Assembly: GCF_025060755.1 (NCBI RefSeq)
Contig: NZ_JANYUY010000003.1
Span: forward strand, 205,874-269,873
Direction of reading: 5' to 3'
DNA from: Paenibacillus doosanensis
GTDB lineage: Bacteria > Bacillota > Bacilli > Paenibacillales > NBRC-103111
DNA: 64,000 nucleotides
The translations under genes were made by a program, and so were the position numbers. Numbering within the stretch: the stretch's first letter is position 1; each line of letters opens with the position of its first letter. Below are positions 6,715 through 17,293 of this stretch, one piece after another. The notes beneath the pieces are model-generated. The model was not told the origin of the DNA. It made no database searches and worked only from the letters and a program-made list of their open reading frames with translations.

Positions 6715-9291
6715 ATGTACGCAAAAGTTATTGTGGATGTCCCTGCGAAACAAACGAACCGCGCTTTCGATTATTTCGTTCCCGAAGCGATGCGCAGCTG
6801 GGTGGCGATAGGCAGCCGGGTAGGCGTCCCGTTCGGCCCGCGCAAAGTGCAGGGGTTCGTCATCGATCTGCACACGCGTTCGGATCTGGACCCAAGCAAG
6901 GTGAAGCCGATTTCGGAGGTCATGGACTTGTATCCGCCGTTGACCCCCGACTTGGTGCAGCTGGCCGGCTGGATCAGCCGGACGTATTTATGCCATGAAA
7001 TTACGGCGCTGCAGGCGATGATTCCCGGAGCGCTGAAAGCCAAGTATGAGCGGCATGTAAAGGCTGCGGACGATTCCTTGGGCGGGAACGGGGAGTCCGG
7101 GCAGTTTGCTATGCTGCTGCCCGACCAGCGGGAAATGATCCGCTATGTGCGCGACAAGGGCTCGGTGCAATTGGAGTCGCTGCTTGAGAAGTTCGGCTCC
7201 GATGCGGCGCTGATCAAACAGCTGATGGCCGAAGGCCTGCTGTATGAGGTTCAGATGATCAAAGACCGGATGGCGGCGAAAAAGGTGCTGACCGTATTTC
7301 CCGCGGATAACACTGAGCTGCTAAAGGAAGCGGAGTCGCAGCTGCCTGCGAGAGCGGCGAAGCAGAAGGAGGTTCTGCGCTATTTGGCGGACCACCCGGC
7401 GCCGATCAAGCTGACGGAGCTGCTGCACGAGCTCGGAATCAGCGCGGGGACGGTCAAAAGTCTGGCGGACAAAGGCTTGCTTACGATCAAGGAAGTCGAA
7501 GTATTCCGCGACCCTTACGCCAAACGATCGTTCGCCAAAACCCGTCCGCTTCCGCTTATGCCCGAACAACAGCAAGTGTACGGGCGCATTTCCCGGGCGG
7601 TCGCAGCCCGCGAGCATCGCGTCTTTTTATTGCATGGAGTAACGGGCAGCGGCAAGACGGAAGTGTACTTGCAATCGATCCAAACCTGTCTCGATCAGGG
7701 ACGGGAAGCGATTGTCCTTGTTCCGGAAATATCGCTCACGCCGCAAATGGTCGAACGGTTTAAAGGCCGGTTCGGCGACCAGGTCGCCGTCCTGCACAGC
7801 CGGCTGTCGCATGGAGAGCGCTATGACGAGTGGCGCAAAATTATGCTGAGGCAGGTTAGCGTCGTAATCGGAGCCCGCTCCGCCATTTTTGCCCCATTTA
7901 CGAAAATCGGCCTCATTATTATAGATGAAGAGCATGAATCCTCGTACAAGCAGGAGGAGAGCCCGAAGTATCACGCCCGGGACGTGGCGGTAGCCCGTGC
8001 GTCGCAGCATGACGCCGTTGTCGTGCTGGGCTCGGCTACGCCTTCGCTCGAAAGCATGCACGGCACGCTCGCGGTTTCTGCCGCGGCGCGCAGGGCTGCG
8101 ACCGGCGGCATGCCGGGAGGCGCGCCTGCGATTACCGAGGCGGGTGCGGCGGCTGCCGCCGACACCGCATTGAACGAACGGGTGCCGTTCGAGCTGCTCA
8201 CCATGCATAATCGCGTGGAAGGAAGGCCGCTGCCTCCGGTACATATTATCGATATGCGGGAGGAGCTGCGTACGGGCAATCGCTCGATGTTCAGCCGCGC
8301 CTTGTATAAAGCGATCGAAGAACGGTTACACAAGAAAGAACAGACTGTTTTGCTTCTGAACCGGAGAGGGTACTCGACCTTCGTGATGTGCCGCACTTGC
8401 GGTTATGTGGCGCAATGTCCTCATTGCGATATTTCCTTGACGTTTCATCAAAGCTCGCGGGCGATTCGCTGCCATTATTGCGGATACGCGGAACGGGAGC
8501 TTACGGTATGCCCGAGCTGCGGCAGCGAGCATATACGCCACTTCGGCACGGGAACGCAGCGGGTGGAAGAGGAGCTCGGCAAGCTGTTTCCGGGCATCCG
8601 GGTCATCCGGATGGATGTCGATACGACGACGGAGAAAGGCTCGCATGAGAAATGGCTCACGATGTTCCGCAACCGGCAGGCGGATGTGCTGCTCGGAACG
8701 CAGATGGTGGCCAAAGGGCTCGACTTTCCGCATGTGACGCTGGTCGGGGCGCTGGCCGCCGATACGGTGCTGAATTTGCCGGATTTCCGTGCCGCGGAGC
8801 GCACGTTTCAACTGCTTACTCAGGTGGCCGGCCGGGCCGGCCGGCACGAGCTTCCGGGAGAAGTCTTCGTGCAAACCTATGCGCCGGAGCATTACAGCAT
8901 CATCAGCGCAAGCAGGCATGATTACCGCAGCTTCATCGACAAGGAAATGACCTTGCGCAAGCTGCATGAATACCCGCCGTTTCACCGGCTCATTCTCATT
9001 ACGCTCAGCCATGAGCAAATTCCGCTGCTTATGCGAACGGCGGAATCGATGGCGGTTCGGCTCAAAGAGCTTTCCAAGGAAAGCGGCCTGTCGCAGGTTG
9101 AAATTTTGGGCCCGGTGGCGTCGCCCATCGCCCGAATCAAAGATAGATATCGGTTTCAATGCATGATAAAATATCGGGGAGAAGCTTCCATCTCCGGCCT
9201 CGTTAAGCGGGCGGTCGCTTCGTTTGAGGACGTGGAGAGGCAGCATAAAATGACAATCAGCGTCGATGTGGACCCGCAGGTGCTTATGTAG
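6715..9291 (+). CDS. priA: Primosomal protein N' (PriA helicase)
   Basis: Superfamily 2 helicase that restarts stalled replication forks. An N-terminal 3'-DNA-binding domain (MYAKVIVDVPAKQTNRAFDYFVP) is followed by Walker A GVTGSGKT (308-315), DEEH (404-407), and the paired zinc-binding cysteines from CRTCGYVAQCPHC to CPSCGSEH, then the C-terminal helicase lobe with QVAGRAGR. Odd: an Ala/Gly-rich insert of about 37 residues (about 454-490) lies after GSATPSLESMHGTLA, where related proteins have a short turn. At 858 residues it is longer than typical Bacillus PriA. It is in the usual coaBC-priA-def-fmt order. Confidence 0.97.
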   Translation: MYAKVIVDVPAKQTNRAFDYFVPEAMRSWVAIGSRVGVPFGPRKVQGFVIDLHTRSDLDPSKVKPISEVMDLYPPLTPDLVQLAGWISRTYLCHEITALQAMIPGALKAKYERHVKAADDSLGGNGESGQFAMLLPDQREMIRYVRDKGSVQLESLLEKFGSDAALIKQLMAEGLLYEVQMIKDRMAAKKVLTVFPADNTELLKEAESQLPARAAKQKEVLRYLADHPAPIKLTELLHELGISAGTVKSLADKGLLTIKEVEVFRDPYAKRSFAKTRPLPLMPEQQQVYGRISRAVAAREHRVFLLHGVTGSGKTEVYLQSIQTCLDQGREAIVLVPEISLTPQMVERFKGRFGDQVAVLHSRLSHGERYDEWRKIMLRQVSVVIGARSAIFAPFTKIGLIIIDEEHESSYKQEESPKYHARDVAVARASQHDAVVVLGSATPSLESMHGTLAVSAAARRAATGGMPGGAPAITEAGAAAAADTALNERVPFELLTMHNRVEGRPLPPVHIIDMREELRTGNRSMFSRALYKAIEERLHKKEQTVLLLNRRGYSTFVMCRTCGYVAQCPHCDISLTFHQSSRAIRCHYCGYAERELTVCPSCGSEHIRHFGTGTQRVEEELGKLFPGIRVIRMDVDTTTEKGSHEKWLTMFRNRQADVLLGTQMVAKGLDFPHVTLVGALAADTVLNLPDFRAAERTFQLLTQVAGRAGRHELPGEVFVQTYAPEHYSIISASRHDYRSFIDKEMTLRKLHEYPPFHRLILITLSHEQIPLLMRTAESMAVRLKELSKESGLSQVEILGPVASPIARIKDRYRFQCMIKYRGEASISGLVKRAVASFEDVERQHKMTISVDVDPQVLM

Positions 9292-9366
9292 CCCGGCTCG
9301 TCCTTGACGTGTTGAAATAGATTGACGAAACATGGAATCCCCTCTCATAAGAAAGGTGTGTTTATA

Positions 9367-9846
9367 ATGGCAATTAAGATGATTGTGAAAGATCCCGATC
9401 CGGTATTGCGCGAAGTAGCCAAGCCGGTTACCAAAATCACTTCTAACATTCATAAGCTGCTGAACGATATGGCCGATACGATGTACGACGCCGAGGGAGT
9501 GGGCTTGGCGGCTCCGCAGATCGGCATTTTGAAGCGGGTGATCGTGATGGACGTCGGAGACGATCACGGCTTGATCGAGCTGATCAATCCCGAAGTGATC
9601 GAGACGGAAGGGGAACAGTTCGGACCGGAAGGCTGCCTCAGCATTCCCGGCAAGACGGGTGACGTCCGCCGCGCGAACCGCGTGAAGGTCAAAGGGCTTG
9701 ACCGGGACGGCAACGAGATCGTTATTGAAGGAACGGAGCTGCTGGCCCGCTGCATTTTACACGAGGTCGATCATCTGAACGGAGTTTTGTATACGGATTT
9801 GGCGGAGAAGATGTACCGCAGCGAGCCGCAAGGCGGTGAAGCATGA
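9367..9846 (+). CDS. def: Peptide deformylase
   Basis: Removes the N-formyl group from nascent proteins. All three metal and active-site motifs are present: [18 protein letters not shown] and [11 protein letters not shown] 9367 is preceded by AAAGGTGTG and gives the family start [15 protein letters not shown]; the frame is open 15 codons further up without a good ribosome binding site. The stop overlaps fmt by 4 bases (ATGA), coupling the two halves of formyl-methionine metabolism. Confidence 0.97.
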   Translation: MAIKMIVKDPDPVLREVAKPVTKITSNIHKLLNDMADTMYDAEGVGLAAPQIGILKRVIVMDVGDDHGLIELINPEVIETEGEQFGPEGCLSIPGKTGDVRRANRVKVKGLDRDGNEIVIEGTELLARCILHEVDHLNGVLYTDLAEKMYRSEPQGGEA

Positions 9847-10784
9847 GAATCGTATTTATGGGCACGCCGGACTTCGCCGTGCCTTCTTTACAAGCGCTGC
9901 TTGAATATGACGGGGCCCAAGTGGTCGGCGTAGTGACCCAACCGGATCGTCCGGTTGGGCGCAAGCGCATCTTGACGCCGACTCCGGTCAAGGTGGAAGC
10001 GCAGAAGCACGGTATTCCGGTGCTGCAGCCGGAGCGGCTGCGCAGGCCCGAGGCGGTGGAACTCGTCAAAGAGCTGAAGCCGGATTTGATCGTGACAGCC
10101 GCCTACGGACAAATACTGCCCAAATCGGTGCTGGATATTCCTCCGTACGGCTGCATTAATATTCACGCGTCGCTGCTGCCCAAATACCGCGGCGGAGCGC
10201 CGATTCATCACGCGGTGATGAACGGGGACGAGGTAGCCGGCGTCACGATCATGTATATGGCCGAGGGGCTCGATACCGGCGATATGCTTACCCGGGTCGA
10301 AGTGGCCATCGAAGATACCGATACGACGGGTACGATGTTCGACAAGCTGAGCGTGGCGGGAGCCGAGCTGCTCAAGCGGACGCTGCCGGAGCTGGCGTCC
10401 GGGCGTATTCAAGCCGAACCGCAAAACGAAGCCGAAGCGGTATATTCCCCTAATATTACCCGGGAGCAAGAGCAGATCGATTGGAACAAGTCTGCTGTCG
10501 CCATATGGAATCAAGTCAGAGGGCTGAATCCGCGCCCGGGAGCTTACACGTTATGGAACGGAGACGTGCTCAAAGTTTGGAGCTGCCTTAAACCGGAAGC
10601 GGGAGCAGAGAATGCCGCCGCGGCTCCGGGAACCGTGCTCTCGGCGGACGAACGCGGCATTGTCGTCGCTGCCGGAGCCGGCGCTGTTACGATCACGGAG
10701 CTCCAGCCTGCCGGGAAAAAGGCGATGGATGCCGCTCAATTCGTTCGCGGAGGCCAATTGAAGGCGGGAACGGTGCTCGGTTAA
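9843..10784 (+). CDS. fmt: Methionyl-tRNA formyltransferase
   Basis: Formylates initiator methionyl-tRNA using 10-formyltetrahydrofolate. The N-terminal formyltransferase domain carries [16 protein letters not shown] and the [22 protein letters not shown] signature; the C-terminal domain (about 205-313) has [10 protein letters not shown]. Length 313 is standard. It starts inside the def stop (ATGA) and is followed by rsmB with a 30-base gap containing an AGGAGG. Confidence 0.97.
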   Translation: MRIVFMGTPDFAVPSLQALLEYDGAQVVGVVTQPDRPVGRKRILTPTPVKVEAQKHGIPVLQPERLRRPEAVELVKELKPDLIVTAAYGQILPKSVLDIPPYGCINIHASLLPKYRGGAPIHHAVMNGDEVAGVTIMYMAEGLDTGDMLTRVEVAIEDTDTTGTMFDKLSVAGAELLKRTLPELASGRIQAEPQNEAEAVYSPNITREQEQIDWNKSAVAIWNQVRGLNPRPGAYTLWNGDVLKVWSCLKPEAGAENAAAAPGTVLSADERGIVVAAGAGAVTITELQPAGKKAMDAAQFVRGGQLKAGTVLG

Positions 10785-10814
10785 GCGGGCTTACTTACAG
10801 GAGGCTTAGTCATA

Positions 10815-12188
10815 GTGAATACGAACTACCGGAAGACGGGCAAGAGCCCGATCGCTGCCGGACGAACCGGCGGAAGTCAGGCTGCCCGGACGGGATCGGC
10901 AAGGGAAGCGGCTCTCGATGTGCTGGTGCGCACGGAGCAGGACCGTTCATACAGCAATCTGCTGCTTCACCAAACGCTGCAAAAGTACAGATTGGACAAG
11001 GCGGATGCGGCGCTTGCTACCGAAATTGTATACGGCACGATCCAAAGAATGAATACGATAGACTATTTTTTGGAGAAATTCGTAGCCAAAGGGATGGCCA
11101 AGCTGCAGCCGTGGGTGCGCAGCTTGCTCAGATTGAGCTTTTACCAGATGATGTACCTGGACCGTGTTCCGGACCATGCAGTGGTCAACGAAGCGGTCAA
11201 TTTGGCCAAAAAGAAAGGCCATCAAGGCATCTCCGGCATGGTGAACGGCGTGCTGCGCAATGTCATCAGGCAAAAGGACGGGCTCGTGATCCCGGACGGT
11301 TTGCCGGAAGCGGAGCGAATCGCGCTTCGGCACTCCCATCCTGAATGGATGGTGCGGCGCTGGCTGCGGCAGCTGGGAGCGGAGCGGACGGAGCGGGTTT
11401 GCGAGGCGAACAACCGGCCGCCCCGGGTCAGCATCCGCGCCAATATCATGAAGATCGGACGGGACGAGCTCGTCAAGCTGCTGCTTGAAGCCGGCTTGCA
11501 GGCGGAGCCGTCGGAGCTGGCTCCGGCCGGAGTCGTCGTCAGAGGCGGCGGCAACATGGCGCTCACTCCGTGGTTCGAGCAAGGGCTCTTCTCGATTCAG
11601 GACGAGAGCTCGATGCTCGTTGCCGAGGCCGTCGATCCGAAGCCCGGAGAGAAGGTGCTCGACTGCTGCGCGGCGCCTGGAGGCAAGACGATGCATATGG
11701 CCGAGAAAATGGGCGATCGGGGCGAAATATGGGCTTGCGATATCCATGAGCATAAGGCGAAGCTGATTCGCGAGCAGGCGGAGCGACTGGGCCTTGCTTC
11801 GGTGCGTACCTTGACCGCAGATGCCCGCAAGCTGCCGGAGCTGCTTCCCGAAGCCGGCTTCGACCGGATTTTGCTGGACGCTCCTTGCTCAGGGCTCGGG
11901 GTCATACGCCGCAAGCCGGATATGAAATGGTCCAAACGGGAAAGCGAGCTCGGCGATATTTGCGTCATCCAGCGGGAGCTGCTGTCGCAGGTGCACCGGC
12001 TGCTGCGTCCAGGCGGCATTTTGGTCTATAGTACCTGCACGATAGAGCATGACGAGAATCAAGGAATGGTTGACCGCTTTTTACAGGATCATCCCGAGTT
12101 TGAGCCGGCTGCGGAGCCGATGCAGATTTATCCGTACGAGCACGAATCGGACGGATTTTTCATAGCCAAGCTGCGCAAACGAGCGTAA
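10815..12188 (+). CDS. rsmB: 16S rRNA m5C967 methyltransferase RsmB
   Basis: SAM-dependent cytosine-5 methyltransferase of small-subunit rRNA. A NusB-like RNA-binding domain lies at about 28-165, and the Rossmann methyltransferase follows with CCAAPGGKTMHMAE, the DAPCSG motif and the YSTCT catalytic cysteine. GTG 10815 is used, with AGGAGG about 9 bases upstream. A 27-residue basic, Gly/Ser/Ala-rich N-terminal extension precedes the NusB-like part. It belongs to the fmt-rsmB-rlmN-prpC-prkC series. Confidence 0.95.
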   Translation: MNTNYRKTGKSPIAAGRTGGSQAARTGSAREAALDVLVRTEQDRSYSNLLLHQTLQKYRLDKADAALATEIVYGTIQRMNTIDYFLEKFVAKGMAKLQPWVRSLLRLSFYQMMYLDRVPDHAVVNEAVNLAKKKGHQGISGMVNGVLRNVIRQKDGLVIPDGLPEAERIALRHSHPEWMVRRWLRQLGAERTERVCEANNRPPRVSIRANIMKIGRDELVKLLLEAGLQAEPSELAPAGVVVRGGGNMALTPWFEQGLFSIQDESSMLVAEAVDPKPGEKVLDCCAAPGGKTMHMAEKMGDRGEIWACDIHEHKAKLIREQAERLGLASVRTLTADARKLPELLPEAGFDRILLDAPCSGLGVIRRKPDMKWSKRESELGDICVIQRELLSQVHRLLRPGGILVYSTCTIEHDENQGMVDRFLQDHPEFEPAAEPMQIYPYEHESDGFFIAKLRKRA

Positions 12189-12248
12189 TCGTGAGAATTA
12201 TGTTAAAATCATTACGTATGATTAATAGATAAACAGGTTGTGATAACG

Positions 12249-13334
12249 ATGGAATCCACAAATAAAAAAACACAGTCAGCCAGTCTGAAGCCTTACGTGT
12301 ATGATCTCACGCTCGAAGGCTGGCAGGAATGGGCCCAATCGAACGGCGAAGCGGCGTTTCGCGGCGGCCAAATTTTCGATTGGCTGTATGTGAAAAGAGT
12401 TTCAAGCTTCGACGAGATGACGAATTTGTCCAAATCGCTGCGCGACAAGCTGAAGGAGCAGTTCGACTTCGTAACGCTGACCGAGGTGGCGAAATACGAA
12501 TCGAAGGACGGCACGGTTAAATTTTTATTCGAGCTGTCCGACAAAAATGCGATCGAAACCGTCATCATGAAGCATAATTACGGCAACAGCGTCTGTGTCA
12601 CGACGCAGGTCGGCTGCCGGATCGGCTGTACGTTCTGCGCTTCCACGCTGACCGGACTGAAGCGGAACCTCGCCCCGGGGGAAATTATCGCCCAAATCGT
12701 CAAAGCCCAGCAGCTGCTTGACGCCAAGAACGAGCGGGTGAGCAGCATCGTCATCATGGGCATCGGCGAGCCGTTCGAAAACTACGATGCGATGATGACG
12801 TTCCTCAAAGTCATGATTCATCCGAAGGGCTTGAACATCGGCCAGCGCCATATTACGGTATCGACCAGCGGCATCGTACCGAATATATACCGGTTTGCCG
12901 ACGAGAGCACGCAAATCAATCTGGCGATTTCGATCCATGCGCCCAACGACAAGCTGCGCTCCAAGCTGATGCCGGTGAACCGCCGGTTTCCTTTTGACGA
13001 GTTGATAGAGGCCTGTCGTTATTATGTCGCCAAAACGGGACGGCGCATTACGTTCGAATACGCGTTGATGGGCGGGGTTAACGACCAGCCGGAGCATGCG
13101 GAGGAGCTTGCGCAAGTGCTCAAGCAGTTTCCGATGGCGCATGTCAACTTGATCCCCGTCAACTTTGTATCCGAGCGCGATTATGTGCGCACGCCTCGGG
13201 ACGACATCTTTACCTTCCAGCGTATTTTGGAGCGCAGCAAGGTTAACGCAACAATACGCAGGGAGCAGGGAAGCGATATCGCGGCAGCCTGCGGCCAGCT
13301 GCGTGCTAAGCATATGGAGTCGAGTGCGAGGTGA
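12249..13334 (+). CDS. rlmN: Dual-specificity 23S rRNA/tRNA m2A methyltransferase RlmN
   Basis: Radical SAM enzyme that methylates A2503 of 23S rRNA and A37 of some tRNAs. The 4Fe-4S motif CRIGCTFC is present, with [10 protein letters not shown] and the C-terminal cysteine in AAACGQL needed for methyl transfer. A GTG lies three codons upstream at 12240, but AGG at 12235-12237 fits ATG 12249 better. The end overlaps the GAGGTGA ribosome binding site of prpC. Confidence 0.96.
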   Translation: MESTNKKTQSASLKPYVYDLTLEGWQEWAQSNGEAAFRGGQIFDWLYVKRVSSFDEMTNLSKSLRDKLKEQFDFVTLTEVAKYESKDGTVKFLFELSDKNAIETVIMKHNYGNSVCVTTQVGCRIGCTFCASTLTGLKRNLAPGEIIAQIVKAQQLLDAKNERVSSIVIMGIGEPFENYDAMMTFLKVMIHPKGLNIGQRHITVSTSGIVPNIYRFADESTQINLAISIHAPNDKLRSKLMPVNRRFPFDELIEACRYYVAKTGRRITFEYALMGGVNDQPEHAEELAQVLKQFPMAHVNLIPVNFVSERDYVRTPRDDIFTFQRILERSKVNATIRREQGSDIAAACGQLRAKHMESSAR

Positions 13335-13342
13335 GTAAAACC

Positions 13343-14125
13343 ATGGTGAGAACGGCCAACCAAACGAATGTCGGACGCGTCCGAATGGTCAACGAAGACA
13401 GGGCGTTTGTTCAGGATGATTTGAACGGATTTGTATTGGCCATTGTGGCCGACGGCATGGGGGGACATCAGGCCGGCGACGTAGCCAGCCAAATGGCGGT
13501 CGATATCATTCAGGGCGAGCTGCAGTCTCTGCCTGCCGGAGCGTCGGTAGAAGAACGCAGACGGCGCGTGAAGAGCGCCATCGAGCTGGCTAACGAGAAA
13601 ATTTTCGATTTTGCCTCCCAGCGCGAAAATTATTTCGGAATGGGAACGACGGTCGTCACGGTGCTCGCCGACGAGCATGCGCTGGTCATCGGCCATATCG
13701 GCGACAGCAGAGCGTACAAAATCAACGACGGCGCGATCGTACAATTGACGGAGGACCACTCTCTGGTCAACGAACTGGTCAAAAACGGGCAAATTACCCG
13801 CGAGGAAGCGACGCATCATCCGCGGCGCAATGTGCTGACCAGAGCGCTCGGCACGGAGGCGACGATCGAGGTCGATATACAGGATTTGAACTGGAATCAA
13901 GGAGATCTGGTGCTTATTTGCAGCGACGGTCTCAGTTCTTTGATAAGCAGCGAGCAGCTTCTGACGCTGGTCAATGGCAGCGGAGAGCTTGAGCATGCGG
14001 CTTCGCAGCTTGTGAACGAAGCTTTGGAGGCGGGGGGCGATGACAACATTACCGTGGTGTTGGTCAGCAATACGGCGAATCCTTTGACGGGAGATGCAGA
14101 TCATGTTAACGGTGAAGCGGGGTGA
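13343..14125 (+). CDS. prpC: PP2C-type Ser/Thr phosphatase PrpC (Stp)
   Basis: Metal-dependent protein phosphatase that reverses PrkC phosphorylation. PP2C motifs are in order: NEDRAF, VADGMGGHQAGDVAS, GHIGDSRAYK, LTEDHSLVNEL, CSDGLSSL and GGDDNITVV. ATG 13343 is chosen over GTG 13331 because GAGGTGA (13328-13334) is 8 bases before it and doubles as the rlmN stop region. prkC begins 6 bases after the stop. Confidence 0.96.
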   Translation: MVRTANQTNVGRVRMVNEDRAFVQDDLNGFVLAIVADGMGGHQAGDVASQMAVDIIQGELQSLPAGASVEERRRRVKSAIELANEKIFDFASQRENYFGMGTTVVTVLADEHALVIGHIGDSRAYKINDGAIVQLTEDHSLVNELVKNGQITREEATHHPRRNVLTRALGTEATIEVDIQDLNWNQGDLVLICSDGLSSLISSEQLLTLVNGSGELEHAASQLVNEALEAGGDDNITVVLVSNTANPLTGDADHVNGEAG

Positions 14126-14131
14126 TGATGA

Positions 14132-16360
14132 ATGATAGGTAAGCAGCTGGGAGGCCGTTATGAAATTCTCGAACGTGTCGGCGGCGGCGGTATGGCCATT
14201 GTGTATAAAGGACTCGATATTTTACTCCATCGACACGTTGCCGTCAAAGTTCTGCGCCAGCAGTATGTGCACGACGAGGAATTCATCCAGCGCTTTCGCA
14301 GGGAAGCGCAGGCGGCCGCCTCATTATCCCATTCCAATGTCGTCAGTATTTACGATGTAGGGCAAGAGGAAGATATTCATTATATCGTCATGGAGTACAT
14401 CGAAGGCACGACATTGAACGAGCTGATTAAGGAAAAAGCGCCTTTGCAGGTCGAGGAAGCCGTACACATCGCCAGCCAAATTTGCGACGCGCTCGACCAT
14501 GCGCATCATAATCAAATCATTCATCGCGATATTAAGCCTCATAACATTCTGATCGGCAAAAACGGCAGAATCAAGGTTACCGATTTCGGCATCGCCCGCG
14601 CCGTCACCTCTTCCACGATAACGCAAACCGGCTCCGTCGTCGGTTCCGTCCATTATTTCTCGCCCGAACATGCCAAAGGGACGTCTACGGGAGAACAGTC
14701 CGACCTGTATTCGCTCGGTATCGTCATGTATCAGATGCTGACCGGCCGACTCCCTTTTTTGGGAGAAAGCCCGATCAGTGTGGCGCTGAAGCATTTGCAG
14801 GAGGAAGTCGAGGAACCGCGCAAGGTGAACCCGCTCATTCCGCAAAGCGTGGAAAATATTATTTTGAAGGCGATGCGCAAAAATCCGGCCGAGCGGTATC
14901 GCTCGGCCAAACAGATGCTGGACGATCTGGACAGCTGCCTGCTGCCTCACCGGCGAAACGAAGCGAAATTGAACTTTATGGATGAAGACGAGCTGGACGA
15001 GGAGAAGACGCGAATTATACCGGCCATCAGACCGGGGCAATATATGACGGGCAAGGACGAGGATGACGAAGAGGAGTCTTCCCCTCCCGCAGAGACGCAA
15101 ACGAAGAAAAAGAAAAACAAATGGGTCAAACCAACGGTCTGGATCATCATCCTGCTTATCCTGCTCGGCGCCATGTGGTATGCCGTCGGCATCGTGAAAG
15201 CGAGATTTACGGTCCAAGAAGTGGACGTGCCTACTGTGGTCAACTTGCCGCTGACTGAAGCCCAGGCCAAATTGAGCGCCGTTCATTTGGAAGCGGATAT
15301 CGTGACGGAAAGCTCCAAGGATGTGGCCAAGGATGTCGTCATCCGGCAAAGTCCGCAGAACATCAAGGTCAAGCTTCCGAATAAGGTGCAGCTAGTCGTC
15401 AGCAAAGGCATCGAGAAGCAAAAGATGCCTTCCGTGGTCAACCAGAACCTCGCCGACGCGAAGACGGCGATTCTGAATCTCGGCGTGAATGCGGATCAGA
15501 TTTCAACCGAGGATAAGTTCGTCGACGCCGAGCCGGGCACAGTGATCCAGCAGACGCCTGGCGCCGATGAAGAAATAGATCCTTCCAGCGTTGCGGTCAA
15601 GCTTATTGTAAGCAAAGGGCGGGAAAGTATCAGTATGCCGGATTTGGTCGGTTTAACCGAGGCGGAGGCCAAAGCGCGCATTGCGGTCAGCAATCTGAAG
15701 CTAGCGGCGGACGGCATCAGCTATGAGACCAGCTATAAGCAGCCGCAAGGCAAAGTTATAACGCAATTCCCTTATAAATATAAAGACGAGGTGCCGCCGG
15801 GCACCGAGATCAAGCTGATCATCAGCTCCGGTTATCCTCCGGAGGCCGGTCAGATGACGATCGCCATCCCTGTGAAGCCGGCCAAGGAAGGCAAGGCGTC
15901 GACCATTAAAATCATTTTGAGCGATGCGGCATACGACAACTACGATTACAAAACGCTCACGAATGTGACGAAGGCGACGACGGCGGATGTCAATCTGGTC
16001 GTATCGCCGGATAAAAATGCGACCATCACCATCAAACAGGATAATGTCGTTTCCGATATGATCACCGTCACTTACCAGGATTTCCTGGCGCAGAAAAGCG
16101 GAAAGCCGTTCAATCCGGTGTTGTCCGGTCAGGGAGGCAGCCAGGCGACTCCAACGCCTACGCCTTCTCCGACCCCTACGCCGTCTCCAACGCCGGGAGG
16201 AGCGGCGAACCCGCCGGCTAAAGGCGCGAGCGGCGGTACCGGGGCCGAGGCAGGAAGCACGGCATCCGGAACCGCCGCAGGCGGGGGAGGCACGACGAAC
16301 GGCACGGCAGCTTCGGCAAACACACCGACAAGCAATTCCACCAATACAGGAGGCCATTAA
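14132..16360 (+). CDS. prkC: PASTA-domain Ser/Thr protein kinase PrkC
   Basis: Membrane kinase that senses muropeptides and controls cell wall, translation and germination targets. Cytosolic kinase domain: glycine loop GGGGMAIVYKG, Lys39, HRDIKPHN (131-138), DFG (151-153). An acidic/Lys-rich juxtamembrane segment is followed by one transmembrane helix (about 332-355), then three PASTA repeats (about 364-573) and a C-terminal beta-type domain. Odd: the last about 75 residues are a low-complexity Thr/Pro/Ser then Gly/Ala/Thr tail, likely a cell-wall-spanning extension. The stop overlaps rsgA by one base. Confidence 0.96.
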   Translation: MIGKQLGGRYEILERVGGGGMAIVYKGLDILLHRHVAVKVLRQQYVHDEEFIQRFRREAQAAASLSHSNVVSIYDVGQEEDIHYIVMEYIEGTTLNELIKEKAPLQVEEAVHIASQICDALDHAHHNQIIHRDIKPHNILIGKNGRIKVTDFGIARAVTSSTITQTGSVVGSVHYFSPEHAKGTSTGEQSDLYSLGIVMYQMLTGRLPFLGESPISVALKHLQEEVEEPRKVNPLIPQSVENIILKAMRKNPAERYRSAKQMLDDLDSCLLPHRRNEAKLNFMDEDELDEEKTRIIPAIRPGQYMTGKDEDDEEESSPPAETQTKKKKNKWVKPTVWIIILLILLGAMWYAVGIVKARFTVQEVDVPTVVNLPLTEAQAKLSAVHLEADIVTESSKDVAKDVVIRQSPQNIKVKLPNKVQLVVSKGIEKQKMPSVVNQNLADAKTAILNLGVNADQISTEDKFVDAEPGTVIQQTPGADEEIDPSSVAVKLIVSKGRESISMPDLVGLTEAEAKARIAVSNLKLAADGISYETSYKQPQGKVITQFPYKYKDEVPPGTEIKLIISSGYPPEAGQMTIAIPVKPAKEGKASTIKIILSDAAYDNYDYKTLTNVTKATTADVNLVVSPDKNATITIKQDNVVSDMITVTYQDFLAQKSGKPFNPVLSGQGGSQATPTPTPSPTPTPSPTPGGAANPPAKGASGGTGAEAGSTASGTAAGGGGTTNGTAASANTPTSNSTNTGGH

Positions 16361-17292
16361 TGCCAGCGGGTTTAATCGTAAAAGCGCTCAGCGGATACTA
16401 CTATGTGCTTTCGGAAGAAGACAACGTCACGACATCCATTCAGTGCAGAGCCCGCGGAATCTTCAAGAAACGCGGCATCTCTCCGCTGGTGGGAGACAGG
16501 GTTATTTATGAGCTGACGGAGAACGGGGAAGGAACGGTGGATGAGATTCTTCCCCGCTCCTCCGAGCTTGTCCGGCCGCCGGTAGCCAATGTGGAACTGG
16601 CTGTGCTTGTATTCGCCGTGCAGGAGCCGGCGCTCAATTTATCGCTGCTCGATAAATTTCTCGTACATACGGAAAGCTCCGGACTCGAAACGATCATCTG
16701 CCTGACCAAGCAAGATTTGATCAGCGAGGATGAAGATGCGGGACCGCCGGCCAAAGGGGAAATGATGTCGGACAGCCTGAAGGAGCTCGTGAAGCTGTAC
16801 GAGTCTATCGGTTACCAGGTTGTCGTGACCAGCGCCAAATGCGGGATCGGTATCGATCCTGTGCTGGAGCGGTTAGCCGGCCGGATCAGCGTATTCGCCG
16901 GACAATCCGGCGTCGGCAAGTCGTCCCTGCTCAACGCAATGGTTCCCGGCTTGCAGCTGGAAACCAATCAAATCAGCATGAAGCTGGGCAGAGGCAAGCA
17001 CACGACGCGCCATGTGGAACTGATCCGGTTAACCAACGGCGGTCTTGTAGCCGATACGCCCGGCTTCAGCACGCTGGATTTTCTGCAGATCGAAGAGGCG
17101 GAGCAGCTCAGTTCCTGCTTCAAGGAATTTGAGTCGTATGCGGCGGAATGCAAGTTCCGCGGCTGCCTGCATCTTCACGAGCCCGGCTGCAAAGTAGCGG
17201 AGGCTAAGGATCAAGGGTTGATAGCGGCTTCGCGCTATGAGAATTATTTGCAATTTTTGGGGGAAATCAAAGATAGAAAGAGGAGGTACTGA
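16360..17292 (+). CDS. rsgA: Small-subunit ribosome assembly GTPase RsgA
   Basis: Circularly permuted GTPase that checks late 30S maturation. An OB domain at the N-terminus (about 1-70) is followed by G4 TKQD, G1 GQSGVGKSS and G3 DTPG, and a C-terminal zinc domain with [15 protein letters not shown]. subtilis CpgA at the same place is a PrkC/PrpC substrate, so co-location may be functional. rpe starts 1 base after the stop behind AGGAGGT. Confidence 0.96.
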   Translation: MPAGLIVKALSGYYYVLSEEDNVTTSIQCRARGIFKKRGISPLVGDRVIYELTENGEGTVDEILPRSSELVRPPVANVELAVLVFAVQEPALNLSLLDKFLVHTESSGLETIICLTKQDLISEDEDAGPPAKGEMMSDSLKELVKLYESIGYQVVVTSAKCGIGIDPVLERLAGRISVFAGQSGVGKSSLLNAMVPGLQLETNQISMKLGRGKHTTRHVELIRLTNGGLVADTPGFSTLDFLQIEEAEQLSSCFKEFESYAAECKFRGCLHLHEPGCKVAEAKDQGLIAASRYENYLQFLGEIKDRKRRY

Positions 17293-17293
17293 G

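Noticed and set aside
8326..9567. 413-codon minus-strand frame opposite priA/def
   Set aside because: Shadow frame; both priA and def are intact on the plus strand.
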